A stretch of DNA of 64,000 nucleotides, taken from NCBI RefSeq assembly GCF_012275445.1, contig NZ_JAAZQK010000006.1, positions 262,825-326,824 on the forward strand. The letters are read 5' to 3'. A program made the position numbers and the translations under genes. Position 1 is the stretch's first letter. The number at the start of each line of letters is the position of its first letter. This document shows, piece by piece, positions 17,481 through 25,257 of the stretch. Under the pieces are notes generated by a model that made no database searches, was not told the origin of the DNA, and saw only the letters and a list, made by a program, of their open reading frames with translations. The DNA comes from Rhizobacter sp. SG703 (GTDB lineage: Bacteria; Pseudomonadota; Gammaproteobacteria; Burkholderiales; Burkholderiaceae_C).

Positions 17481-19240
17481 GTCGTCTCCAGGTGATCCAG
17501 CAGGTGCTGGAAGGCTTCGACGCACAGCTGCGCGTCGTGGTTGGTGATGGTCTCGAGCGGGTTGTGGCTGATGCCGGCATTGCCGCCGCGCAGGAACAGC
17601 ATCGCCTGCGGCATCACCTCGTGCAGCTTCATCGCGTCGTGGCCGGCGCCGCTGGGCATGCGGTGCACCGGCAGGCCGCTCGCCTCGACCGCGCGCTCCC
17701 AGCGCCGCTGCCAGTCCGGCGCGCTCGGCGCGGCCGACGCGCGCAGCGTTTCTTCGAGCGTGTGCTGCACGCCGCGCCGCCGGCAGATCTGCTGCAGCTC
17801 GGCCACCACGTCGCGCGCCAGCGCATCGCGCGCTTCGTCGGTGGTGGCGCGCAGGTCGAGGCTGAACCGGCAGCGCCCGGGCACGACGTTGATCGAGCCG
17901 TTCGGCACGTTCAGCATGCCGACGGTGCCGACCAGGTTCGGCTGCGCGGCGGCGCGCGCTTCGACATACAGCGCCAGCTCGGCCACCGCGGTCGCGGCAT
18001 CGCGGCGCCGGTCCATCGGCGTGGTGCCGGCGTGGCTCGCGAGGCCGATCACTTCGCCGAGGTAGCGCACGCTGCCGTTGATCGACGTGACGACGCCCAG
18101 CGGCAGGTCGAGTTCGTCGAGCACCGGGCCCTGTTCGATGTGCACCTCGACGAAGCCGAGGTACTGCGCGGGATCGCGCCGCAGCGCGGGGATGGCCGCG
18201 GGGTCGAGGCCGGCGGCACGCATCGCGTCGCGCATCGGGATGCCGTCGGCATCGCGCTGGTCGAGCCAGCGGGCGTCGAACTGGCCGATCAATGCGCCGG
18301 AGCCGAGGAAGGTCGCCTTGTAGCGCTGGCCTTCTTCTTCGGCGAAGCCGACCACCTCGATGCCGTGCTTCAGCCGGCGGCCGGCGCGGTGCAGTTCGCG
18401 CACGCAGACCATCGGCACGAAGATGCCGAGCCGGCCGTCGTACCGGCCACCGTTGCGCACGGTGTCGAAGTGCGAGCCCGTGAGCAGCCGCGGCGCCGCG
18501 GCATCGTGGCCGCGGTAGAGGCCGACCACGTTGCCGACCGCATCGACCGACACCTCGTCGAAGCCGCAATCCTGCATCCAGCACACCAGCTGCCGGCGGC
18601 AGGCCGCGTGCGCGTCGGTCAGGTAGGTGACGGTCAGCTGGCCCTGCTCGGCATACCCCGGATCGGTGTGTTGCGCGAGCAGCTCGGCGCAGTCCCACAC
18701 CTGGTTGCCGAGCGTTGGCTCGCTGCCGAACTTGTCGTCCAGGCGCAACTCGGCGATGCGGTCGATCTGGCGCAGGCATTCGGCCAGCTCGACGTCGGGA
18801 TGGCCGTCGACGCGGCGCGCGAAGGTCTCGATGACCTGCGCGCGCGTGAGCCCGCTGCCGCGCGGGCCGCGCACCGCCAGGATGAACGGCCAGCCGAAGC
18901 GCTCGCGGTAGGCGGCGTTCAGCGCCTGCAAGCGCGCGTACTCGAGCTCGGAGCACTGCATCAGGCCCGACACCGATTGCTCGCTCGCCGACTCGCTCGT
19001 CAGCGCGACGCGGGCCTTGCCGGCCAGCTCCGGGTGCGCCCGCACCAGCGCCAATTGCTCGTCGCGCGGCGCATCGCGCACCACCCGCACCAGTGCATGC
19101 TTCAGCTGCGCGAGGCTCGCGAACGGCGCCGCGGCAAACGCCCGCTCGGCGATCCACGGCGAATGCTCGTACACGCCGTCGAGCAGTGCGACGAAGCCCT
19201 CGACCGAGGCTTCGTTCAGTTGCTGCAGGCTGATGCTCAT
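17477..19240 (-). CDS. uraD-allC: OHCU decarboxylase-allantoate amidohydrolase fusion
   Basis: One 587-residue chain combines two enzymes. Residues about 1-170 are OHCU decarboxylase (UraD), with the HPELAGKA and SESASEQSVSGL motifs and ERFGWPFILAVRG. Residues about 175-587 are allantoate amidohydrolase (M20 type), with GSHFDTVRNGGRYDG, GFAEEEGQRYKATFLGS, VEVHIEQGPVLDE, SHAGTTPMDRRRDA and SGAGHDAMKLHEV. The halves catalyse steps on either side of the allantoinase step: OHCU to S-allantoin, and allantoate to ureidoglycine plus CO2 and ammonia. The start overlaps the puuE stop (ATGA). Both active-site sets look intact, so both activities are expected. Confidence 0.92.
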   Translation of the reverse strand: MSISLQQLNEASVEGFVALLDGVYEHSPWIAERAFAAAPFASLAQLKHALVRVVRDAPRDEQLALVRAHPELAGKARVALTSESASEQSVSGLMQCSELEYARLQALNAAYRERFGWPFILAVRGPRGSGLTRAQVIETFARRVDGHPDVELAECLRQIDRIAELRLDDKFGSEPTLGNQVWDCAELLAQHTDPGYAEQGQLTVTYLTDAHAACRRQLVCWMQDCGFDEVSVDAVGNVVGLYRGHDAAAPRLLTGSHFDTVRNGGRYDGRLGIFVPMVCVRELHRAGRRLKHGIEVVGFAEEEGQRYKATFLGSGALIGQFDARWLDQRDADGIPMRDAMRAAGLDPAAIPALRRDPAQYLGFVEVHIEQGPVLDELDLPLGVVTSINGSVRYLGEVIGLASHAGTTPMDRRRDAATAVAELALYVEARAAAQPNLVGTVGMLNVPNGSINVVPGRCRFSLDLRATTDEARDALARDVVAELQQICRRRGVQHTLEETLRASAAPSAPDWQRRWERAVEASGLPVHRMPSGAGHDAMKLHEVMPQAMLFLRGGNAGISHNPLETITNHDAQLCVEAFQHLLDHLETT

Positions 19241-20184
19241 CGCCAGACCCAGGCGTTGTCGGCGTTGAACGGATGCACGCTCTTCCAGTGGCGTGCGATG
19301 TCGACACGGCGGCACACCCACACCCGGTCGTGCGCCTCGACATGGTCGAGGAAGCGCTGCAGCGCGCGGAAGCGCCCCGGCCGCCCGAGCAGCCGGCAGT
19401 GCATGCCGACGTTCATCATGCGCGGCGACTCGTCGCCCTCGGCGTACAGCACGTCGAAGCTGTCGCGCAGGTAGGTGAAGAAATCGTCGCCGGTCGCGAA
19501 ACCCTGCGGCAGCGAGAAGCGCATGTCGTTGGTGTCGAGCGAATACGGCACGACCAGGTGCGGCGCGAGGCTGCCGTCGGTCTTGCGCACCTGCAGCCAG
19601 AACGGCAGGTCGTCGCCGTAGTGGTCGCTGTCGTATTCGAAGCCGCCGTAGTCGGCCACCAGGCGGCGGGTGTTCGGGCTGTCGCGGCCGGTGTACCAGC
19701 CGAACGCGCGATCGCCGGTCAGCTTGTGGATGATGTCCATGCCGATATCCATGTGCTGCCGCTCGGTGGCCTCGTCGACCTGCTGGTAGTGGATCCAGCG
19801 CCAGCCGTGGCAGGCGATCTCGTGGTCGAGCTCGACGAAGGCCTGCGTCAGCTCCGGGTGGCGCTCCAGCGCCATCGACACGCCGAACACCGTCAGCGGC
19901 AGCGCGCGCCGCTCGAACTCGCGCAGCAGCCGCCACACGCCGACGCGCGAGCCGTATTCGTAGATCGACTCCATCGACAGGTGGCGCGCCGGGTAGCTGG
20001 CCGGGTTGAACATCTCGGACAGGAACTGCTCGCTGCCGGCATCGCCGTGCAGCACGCTGTTCTCGCCGCCCTCTTCGTAGTTCAGCACGAACTGCAGCGC
20101 GATGCGGGCGCCGCCCGGCCATTCGGCATGCGGCGGGTGTTCGCCGTAGCCGGCGAGATCGCGGGGATAGGACAGTGGTGGCAT
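19237..20184 (-). CDS. puuE: Allantoinase PuuE (polysaccharide deacetylase fold)
   Basis: A 315-residue cofactor-independent allantoinase that hydrolyses allantoin to allantoate. It belongs to the polysaccharide-deacetylase-like family, distinct from the amidohydrolase-type AllB. Diagnostic segments are YPRDLAGYGEHPPHAEWPGG, IALQFVLNYEEGGENSVLHGD, HEIACHGWRWIHYQ, GWYTGRDSPNTRRL and YDSDHYGDDLPFWL. It completes the step between the UraD and AllC halves of the adjacent fused protein. It follows the gntR gene by 22 bases and overlaps the next gene by four, so gntR-puuE-uraD/allC-M20 is one transcription unit. Confidence 0.95.
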   Translation of the reverse strand: MPPLSYPRDLAGYGEHPPHAEWPGGARIALQFVLNYEEGGENSVLHGDAGSEQFLSEMFNPASYPARHLSMESIYEYGSRVGVWRLLREFERRALPLTVFGVSMALERHPELTQAFVELDHEIACHGWRWIHYQQVDEATERQHMDIGMDIIHKLTGDRAFGWYTGRDSPNTRRLVADYGGFEYDSDHYGDDLPFWLQVRKTDGSLAPHLVVPYSLDTNDMRFSLPQGFATGDDFFTYLRDSFDVLYAEGDESPRMMNVGMHCRLLGRPGRFRALQRFLDHVEAHDRVWVCRRVDIARHWKSVHPFNADNAWVWR

Positions 20185-20206
20185 GGCTGCGGGTTCCGGG
20201 TCGGAC

Positions 20207-21022
20207 TCAGGCAGGGGCCGGCGCGGTGCCGGCAGGATGGGGCAGGCGCGGGGCGAGGCTCAGGTTGCGCTCGACGCTGCGCAGGTGGACCTGCATCAGC
20301 CGCACCGCGGCGCGCGCATCGCGCCGCTCCAGCGCGTCGACGATGGCCACGTGCTCTTCGAAGGAATGCTCGGCCGAATGCGCCGACTGGTACATCAGCG
20401 AGATCAGCGACGAGCGCGACACCAGGTCGGCCAGCAGCTCGGCCAGCACCTCGTTGCCGAGCATGCGCGCGAGCACGACGTGGAAATCGGCCAGCAGCCG
20501 CGTGCGGCCGGTGACGTCGGTGCGCTGCACCGCCGCCTGCTCGGCGGCCAAGTGGGCGCGCAGCTCGGCGATCTGCGCGGCGTCGAGTTCGCCGGCGGCG
20601 CGGCGCACCATCGCCGCCTCGACCAGGTGGCGCACCTCGAACACCTGGCGCGCCTCGTCGACGCTCGGTTCGGCCACGCGCGCGCCGCGCGCCGGCTCGA
20701 GCGTGACGAGCTTGTCGCGGCTCAGCTGGTTCAGCGCCTGGCGCACCAGCGTGCGCGAGACCTTGAAGATGTCGGCGATCTTCTGCTCGGCGAGCTTGGT
20801 GCCGGGCATCAGGCGGCGCTCGACGATGGCGGTGGTGATGGCGTCGGCGATGCGCTGCGTGGTGGTTCCACCGCCGCGGGTGGCATCGTCCTTGCTGGCA
20901 TTGCCCTTGCCCGCACTGCCCTTGCCCGGATCGCCCTTGCCCGCACCACCCTTCGCCACGCGTGCAGCCGCGGCACGCCGCATCGGGCGGATCTGTTTCA
21001 GCGGTGCGGCGGTGCGGGGCAT
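20207..21022 (-). CDS. GntR-family (FCD) regulator of the urate/allantoin genes
   Basis: A 271-residue GntR/FCD regulator. The winged helix (IADAITTAIVERRLMPGTKL, then FKVSRTLVRQALNQLSRDKL) begins about residue 50 and the FCD domain follows (LLADFHVVLARMLGNEVLAE and EEHVAIVDALERRDARAAV, with the expected histidines). The first 50 residues are unusual: a basic, Gly/Lys-rich tail with the pentapeptide GKG-x-x repeated four times. Such a tail could add non-specific DNA contacts. The gene heads the leftward puuE operon, and a perfect palindrome lies 26 bases upstream of its start, between it and hiuH, so autoregulation with control of both arms is likely. Confidence 0.92.
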   Translation of the reverse strand: MPRTAAPLKQIRPMRRAAAARVAKGGAGKGDPGKGSAGKGNASKDDATRGGGTTTQRIADAITTAIVERRLMPGTKLAEQKIADIFKVSRTLVRQALNQLSRDKLVTLEPARGARVAEPSVDEARQVFEVRHLVEAAMVRRAAGELDAAQIAELRAHLAAEQAAVQRTDVTGRTRLLADFHVVLARMLGNEVLAELLADLVSRSSLISLMYQSAHSAEHSFEEHVAIVDALERRDARAAVRLMQVHLRSVERNLSLAPRLPHPAGTAPAPA

Positions 21023-21047
21023 GTCCGGGCGGTTGGCTCTCGAAATC

Positions 21048-21063
21048 AAAGTGTATACACTTT
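21048..21063. promoter_or_regulatory. Perfect 16-base palindrome in the gntR-hiuH gap
   Basis: AAAGTGTATACACTTT is a perfect dyad within the 48-base gap between the divergent starts. It shares the TGTATACA core with the operator at 13794-13807, next to the other FCD-type GntR system. TATACA inside it could be the -10 of hiuH, which would put the transcript start only a few bases before the ATG; no Shine-Dalgarno sequence precedes that ATG. Likely operator of the GntR at 20207-21022; inferred. Confidence 0.7.
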
Positions 21064-21070
21064 CGCCACC

Positions 21071-21436
21071 ATGGGAAAACTGACGACGCACGTGCTCGAC
21101 ACGATGAACGGTTGCCCCGCCGCCGGGATGGCGGTGCGCCTGTATCGCATCGAGACAGGCCTCGGCGGCGGCGTCCCGCAGCTGTTGCGCAGCGTGCAGC
21201 TCGATGCCGACGGCCGCGCCGGCGGGCCGTTGCTCGAAGGCGCGGATTTCCTGGCCGGCCGCTACCGGCTGGTGTTCGAGCTGGCCGACTACTTCCGCGC
21301 GCGCGGCGTCGCGCTGCCCGACCCGCCCTTCCTCGACAGCGTGCCGCTCGACTTCGGGCTGGCCGACGCCACGTCCCACTACCACGTGCCGCTGCTCGCG
21401 AGCCCGTGGGCCTACTCCACCTACCGCGGCAGCTGA
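21071..21436 (+). CDS. hiuH: 5-hydroxyisourate hydrolase
   Basis: A 121-residue transthyretin-like enzyme that hydrolyses 5-hydroxyisourate, the product of urate oxidation, to OHCU. The N-terminal HVLDTMNGCPAAGMAVRLYR motif and the C-terminal signature ending YRGS are both present, and together they separate the enzyme from true transthyretins. The protein is full length with no signal peptide, so it is cytoplasmic. It diverges from the gntR-puuE operon and is followed after five bases by puuD, whose product makes its substrate. Confidence 0.96.
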   Translation: MGKLTTHVLDTMNGCPAAGMAVRLYRIETGLGGGVPQLLRSVQLDADGRAGGPLLEGADFLAGRYRLVFELADYFRARGVALPDPPFLDSVPLDFGLADATSHYHVPLLASPWAYSTYRGS

Positions 21437-21441
21437 CGCGC

Positions 21442-22641
21442 ATGGAAGCGTATGTGCTCGATTGGCTCAACCTGCTGCTGCGCTGGGCGCACGTCGTCGT
21501 CGCGATCGCGTGGATCGGCTCGTCGTTCTACTTCGTCTTCCTCGACAACAGCCTGCTGAAGCCCGATGCCCCCGACCTGAAGGAGAAGGGCGTCGACGGC
21601 GAGCTGTGGGCGGTGCACGGCGGCGGCTTCTACAACCCGCAGAAGTACCTGGTGGCGCCGAAGTCGCTGCCCGCCCACCTGCACTGGTTCTACTGGGAGA
21701 GCTACTCGACCTGGCTGACCGGCTTCGCGCTGTTCACCGTGCTGTACCTGTGGCAGGCGAGCACCTTCCTGATCGACCCACGCGTGCATGCGTGGCCGCC
21801 GGCCGCGGCGATCCTGGCGGCGCTGGCCTTCCTCGCGGTGTTCTGGCTGGTCTACGACGGCATCTGCCGCGTGTTCGGCCGGCGCGTGCACGGCGACCGC
21901 ATCGTCGGCGCGGCCGTCGCGGTGGTGGTGGTGGCGGGCGCGTGGCTCGCGTGCCAGCTGTTCGCCGGCCGCGCGGCCTTCCTGCTGGCCGGCGCGATGA
22001 TGGCGACGGCGATGAGCGCCAACGTGTTCTTCTGGATCATCCCCGGCCAGCGCACCGTGATCGCGCAGATGCGGGCCGGCGAGCCGGTCGATCCGGTGCA
22101 CGGCCAGCGCGCCAAGCAGCGCAGCGTGCACAACACCTACTTCACGCTGCCGGTGCTGGCCGCGATGCTCGGCAACCACTACGGCTTTCTGTACGGCGCA
22201 AAGCACAACTGGGCGGTGCTGGTGTTGGTGATGGGGGCGGGCGCGCTGATCCGCCATGCCTTCGTCGTGCGGCACAAGGCGCGGGTGCAGGGCAAGCGGG
22301 TGCCGTGGGAGTTCGCGGTGGCGGGCACGGTGATGCTGCTGAGCGTTGCGGTGTGGCTCGCGCCGGCATCGAGGCCGGCCGCGCAAACGGCTCAGCCCGT
22401 CACGTTCGCGCAGGTGCAGCAGGTGATCGGCACACGCTGCGTGATGTGCCACAACGAGCAACTGGCGAACAAGAACGTGCGCCTCGACTCGCCCGCCGCG
22501 ATCGCGCTGCATACGCAGCAGGTCTACCAGCAGGCGGTGGTGCTGAAGCTGATGCCGCTGAACAACGCGACCGGGATCACCGAGGACGAGCGGGGGCTGT
22601 TGAAGCGGTGGTTCGAGGCAGGGGCTTCGGCTTCGCCTTGA
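21442..22641 (+). CDS. puuD: Membrane-bound urate oxidase PuuD with cytochrome c domain
   Basis: A 399-residue urate hydroxylase of the PuuD type. The N-terminal ~300 residues form about eight membrane helices (LLLRWAHVVVAIAWIGSSFYFVF, AAILAALAFLAVFWLVYDGI and others) with conserved histidines (HWFYWESYSTW, HNTYFTLPVLAAMLGNHYG). The C-terminal ~80 residues are a cytochrome c domain with one haem site, CVMCHNE. It oxidises urate to 5-hydroxyisourate and passes electrons to the respiratory chain instead of making peroxide like soluble uricase. It forms a two-gene unit with hiuH. Confidence 0.94.
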   Translation: MEAYVLDWLNLLLRWAHVVVAIAWIGSSFYFVFLDNSLLKPDAPDLKEKGVDGELWAVHGGGFYNPQKYLVAPKSLPAHLHWFYWESYSTWLTGFALFTVLYLWQASTFLIDPRVHAWPPAAAILAALAFLAVFWLVYDGICRVFGRRVHGDRIVGAAVAVVVVAGAWLACQLFAGRAAFLLAGAMMATAMSANVFFWIIPGQRTVIAQMRAGEPVDPVHGQRAKQRSVHNTYFTLPVLAAMLGNHYGFLYGAKHNWAVLVLVMGAGALIRHAFVVRHKARVQGKRVPWEFAVAGTVMLLSVAVWLAPASRPAAQTAQPVTFAQVQQVIGTRCVMCHNEQLANKNVRLDSPAAIALHTQQVYQQAVVLKLMPLNNATGITEDERGLLKRWFEAGASASP

Positions 22642-22747
22642 GGCCCCCCTACTTCATGGTGGGGATGAGGGGGGGCAGGACGATTGACGCACGGTTGCTG
22701 GCCAACCTATGCTGGGCCGCATGAGTGCCGGCCGCAAGGCCCTGCCT

Positions 22748-22854
22748 CTCCGCTGCCGCTGTCAGCGGAGGAAATGCGACACGTTTGTGGAGGACCGATC
22801 GGTTCCCCCACGCTCTGAGCGTTTGTGGCCGCTGCTCCGATGTCATGGAGCAGC
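22748..22854. terminator. Two hairpins downstream of puuD
   Basis: CTCCGCTG (22748-22755) pairs with CAGCGGAG (22763-22770), and GCTGCTCC (22831-22838) pairs with GGAGCAGC (22847-22854). They lie in the 239-base gap between the convergent puuD and TPR/HTH genes. Neither has a long T-run, so factor-independent termination is uncertain. Nothing else was recognised in the gap. Confidence 0.45.
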
Positions 22855-22880
22855 CTCCAGCGCGCGACGCGGCGGCGGCA

Positions 22881-25139
22881 TCATGGCGGCAACACGTATC
22901 GCGTGCTCGGACCGTTGCCGGTCTGCTCCAGCAGGCCAAGTTGCGCAAGCGTGCTCAGGTGCTTGGAGGCCGTGGCCAATCCCACGCCGCACACCTGCGC
23001 GTAGATGCTCTTCTGGATCGAGCCGGCGCGGAACAGGTGATCGAGCACCGCGATGCGCCGCTGCTCCTGCAGCAACTCGCCGGCTTGCTGTTGCCATCGC
23101 GTCGCGAGCTGCTGCTCCCGCGTCAGCTCGCGGTTGAACGTCGCCCGCAGTCCTTCGAGTTCCGCGGCGAACTCGTCGCCCAGGCCGTGCTTGCCGATCA
23201 GTGACAAGGCCGCCTCGCGTTCCTTGCTCGAGATCGCCAGGTAGGCATTGGCGATCGCCAGGTGGGCGCTGATGTGCGCCTGCGCGCCCATCGGCACGGC
23301 CAGCACCGCGCGCTGGCGCTGCACTTCGGCCATCTCCTCGAAGTGCGCGGCAAACTCTTCGGGCAGCAGGCGGTCGTAGGTCTGGCCGTCGCGCGGGCCG
23401 AGGATCTCGGCCTTCAGGTTGCGCGTCGCTTCGGCATGGCCGGGGTCGCTTTCGGCGGCCGGCCCCTTCAACGCCGCGGCGGCGTGCGCATCGCCCAGGC
23501 GCTCGTCTTCCGCGTCCTGGCCGATCTGGAAGCGCTTGTAGTGCGCCTCGGCCAGGTTGTAGTGGGCGCGCCGCATGTGCAGCGGCAGCTTGGCCCGGCT
23601 GCCGATGTCCAGTGCGAGCCGGTATTGCTCGATCGCCAGGTCGTAGCGGCCTTGCCAGAAATAGGTGGCCCCGAGGTTCAGGCGCGTGCTGCTCTCCATC
23701 TCCGGCTCGAGGGCGATGCGCTTGCCCATGTCGAGAATGCGCTCCGAGCAGGCGATCGCGCGCTCGAAGTCCTTCGCCCCGCCGTGGATCAGGCTGAGGT
23801 TCAGGTATGTGATGAGGATGGAACGCTGATCGCCCAGGCGCTCGAAGATGTTCAGGGCCCGGTGCTTGTGCATGAGCGCGCGCTGCAGCTCGCCGGCACG
23901 CCGCCAGTACTCGCCCCAGGTCTGTTCCAGCATGCCGATCGCTTCGGGCTTCAGTGCGTGCTCGGATCGCAGTTGCTCGGCCTTCTCGAGCACCGTGCGC
24001 GAGCGCGGGTCATTGCGCAGCACATGCAGCCAGGCCAGCTTGACGAGCGTCCCCAGATATTCCTGGACCGTCTGCGCTTCATCGCCCTCGCCGGCCTGGC
24101 GCGCGAGGCGCAGGAATTCGGCGCTGTCCTCGTAGCAGACGAAGGCGCGGTCGGTGTCTCGCAGCTCGTAGAACTTGCCGAGTGCCCCGTAGGCCTGGCC
24201 GAGCATCAGCTTGTCGTCGGCCGTGCCGGCGATGCGCAACGCCTGCTCGTACGCCTGCCGTTCGCGCTCCTCGGCGCTGCGCACCTGCCAGATCGATGCC
24301 TGGGCGAGGCACATCGCGAAGCGGACGCGCGCCGGCAGCGATTCGCCGGCCATGCGCTCCAGCATCAGGTCGGTCTCCGGATCGGCGGCCAGTTCGATCC
24401 GGAACCGTTGCAGCAGCTCGACCGCGGCATCCCAGTCCTTCGCCTGCAGCTGGTGCCACCAGGCGGTCGGCGCGTCGCGCAGCAGCAGCGCATCGGCGGC
24501 CCGCAGTCGATGCCAGACGGTGCACGCCTCGGCGTCGTCGAGGCCCAGCCGCACGTGGGCCTGCGCCTGTGCCATGCGTCGCAGGCCCTGTGTCTTCTCG
24601 CCGACGCGCAGCGGGTCCATCAGGCCCTCGGCGATCAGGCGCCGGCCCTTGTCCAGGTAACGGTAGAAGGTGCTGGGGCCGACCGCCCACAGCCCGCACA
24701 GGTTCTCGGCCGGCGACTCGTCGGGGCGGCGGTGGTAGCGCTGGCGAAAGTCCGGCACCGGCGCGAAACCGAAGTGGCACATCACCGCCAAGAAAGGGCG
24801 CCAGCTGGTGCGCTCGATCCAGGCCTGGCTTTCGATGCCGCCCAGGTCGGCGTGCTGGTCGGGTCGCAGTTGCAGCACGGCCCAGCGCAGCCACAGCGAC
24901 ACCGCTTCCGCGCCGGCGGACTCGCCGCGCAGCGCATCGCCCGAGGTGCCGAGCACCGGCCTGAGGAACCTGCGGGAAAACCAGCGCGTGAAGCGCGGGC
25001 GGCGCCGCAGCAGCTCGTCGAGCGTGCCGGCCTTGTGCGCGGCCAGCGCCAGTGCGAGCAACGCATCGACCACCGCAGCCGGCAGCAAGGGGGCGACCGG
25101 CGACGCGACGGACTGCAAATTAGGGGGGTGTCTCACCAT
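22881..25139 (-). CDS. TPR-repeat protein with terminal helix-turn-helix domains
   Basis: A 752-residue protein that I do not recognise as a named family. Residues about 1-180 are helical and include a possible HTH (ENLCGLWAVGPSTFYRYLDKGRR). A long middle section (about 180-620) is built from TPR-like helical pairs (KLMLGQAYGALGKFYELRDT, STRLNLGATYFWQGRYDLAI, HMRRAHYNLAEAHYKRF). The end (about 690-752) is a winged helix of ArsR/MarR appearance: IYAQVCGVGLATASKHLSTLAQLGLLEQ. No signal peptide, membrane helix or ATPase motif is visible. It diverges from the C11 peptidase gene 118 bases away. A role as a protein-binding regulator of that gene is plausible but unproven. Confidence 0.8.
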   Translation of the reverse strand: MVRHPPNLQSVASPVAPLLPAAVVDALLALALAAHKAGTLDELLRRRPRFTRWFSRRFLRPVLGTSGDALRGESAGAEAVSLWLRWAVLQLRPDQHADLGGIESQAWIERTSWRPFLAVMCHFGFAPVPDFRQRYHRRPDESPAENLCGLWAVGPSTFYRYLDKGRRLIAEGLMDPLRVGEKTQGLRRMAQAQAHVRLGLDDAEACTVWHRLRAADALLLRDAPTAWWHQLQAKDWDAAVELLQRFRIELAADPETDLMLERMAGESLPARVRFAMCLAQASIWQVRSAEERERQAYEQALRIAGTADDKLMLGQAYGALGKFYELRDTDRAFVCYEDSAEFLRLARQAGEGDEAQTVQEYLGTLVKLAWLHVLRNDPRSRTVLEKAEQLRSEHALKPEAIGMLEQTWGEYWRRAGELQRALMHKHRALNIFERLGDQRSILITYLNLSLIHGGAKDFERAIACSERILDMGKRIALEPEMESSTRLNLGATYFWQGRYDLAIEQYRLALDIGSRAKLPLHMRRAHYNLAEAHYKRFQIGQDAEDERLGDAHAAAALKGPAAESDPGHAEATRNLKAEILGPRDGQTYDRLLPEEFAAHFEEMAEVQRQRAVLAVPMGAQAHISAHLAIANAYLAISSKEREAALSLIGKHGLGDEFAAELEGLRATFNRELTREQQLATRWQQQAGELLQEQRRIAVLDHLFRAGSIQKSIYAQVCGVGLATASKHLSTLAQLGLLEQTGNGPSTRYVLPP

Positions 25140-25257
25140 GACAGACCTATCGTCTCCGGATCGTCTGGCGCTCCTGGCGCGGCGCGCACCGCGAGGGCGT
25201 GTGCATGCGAAAGGATCGCGGTTAGTGTAGCGATCGCCATCGACAAGAGGAGATCCC

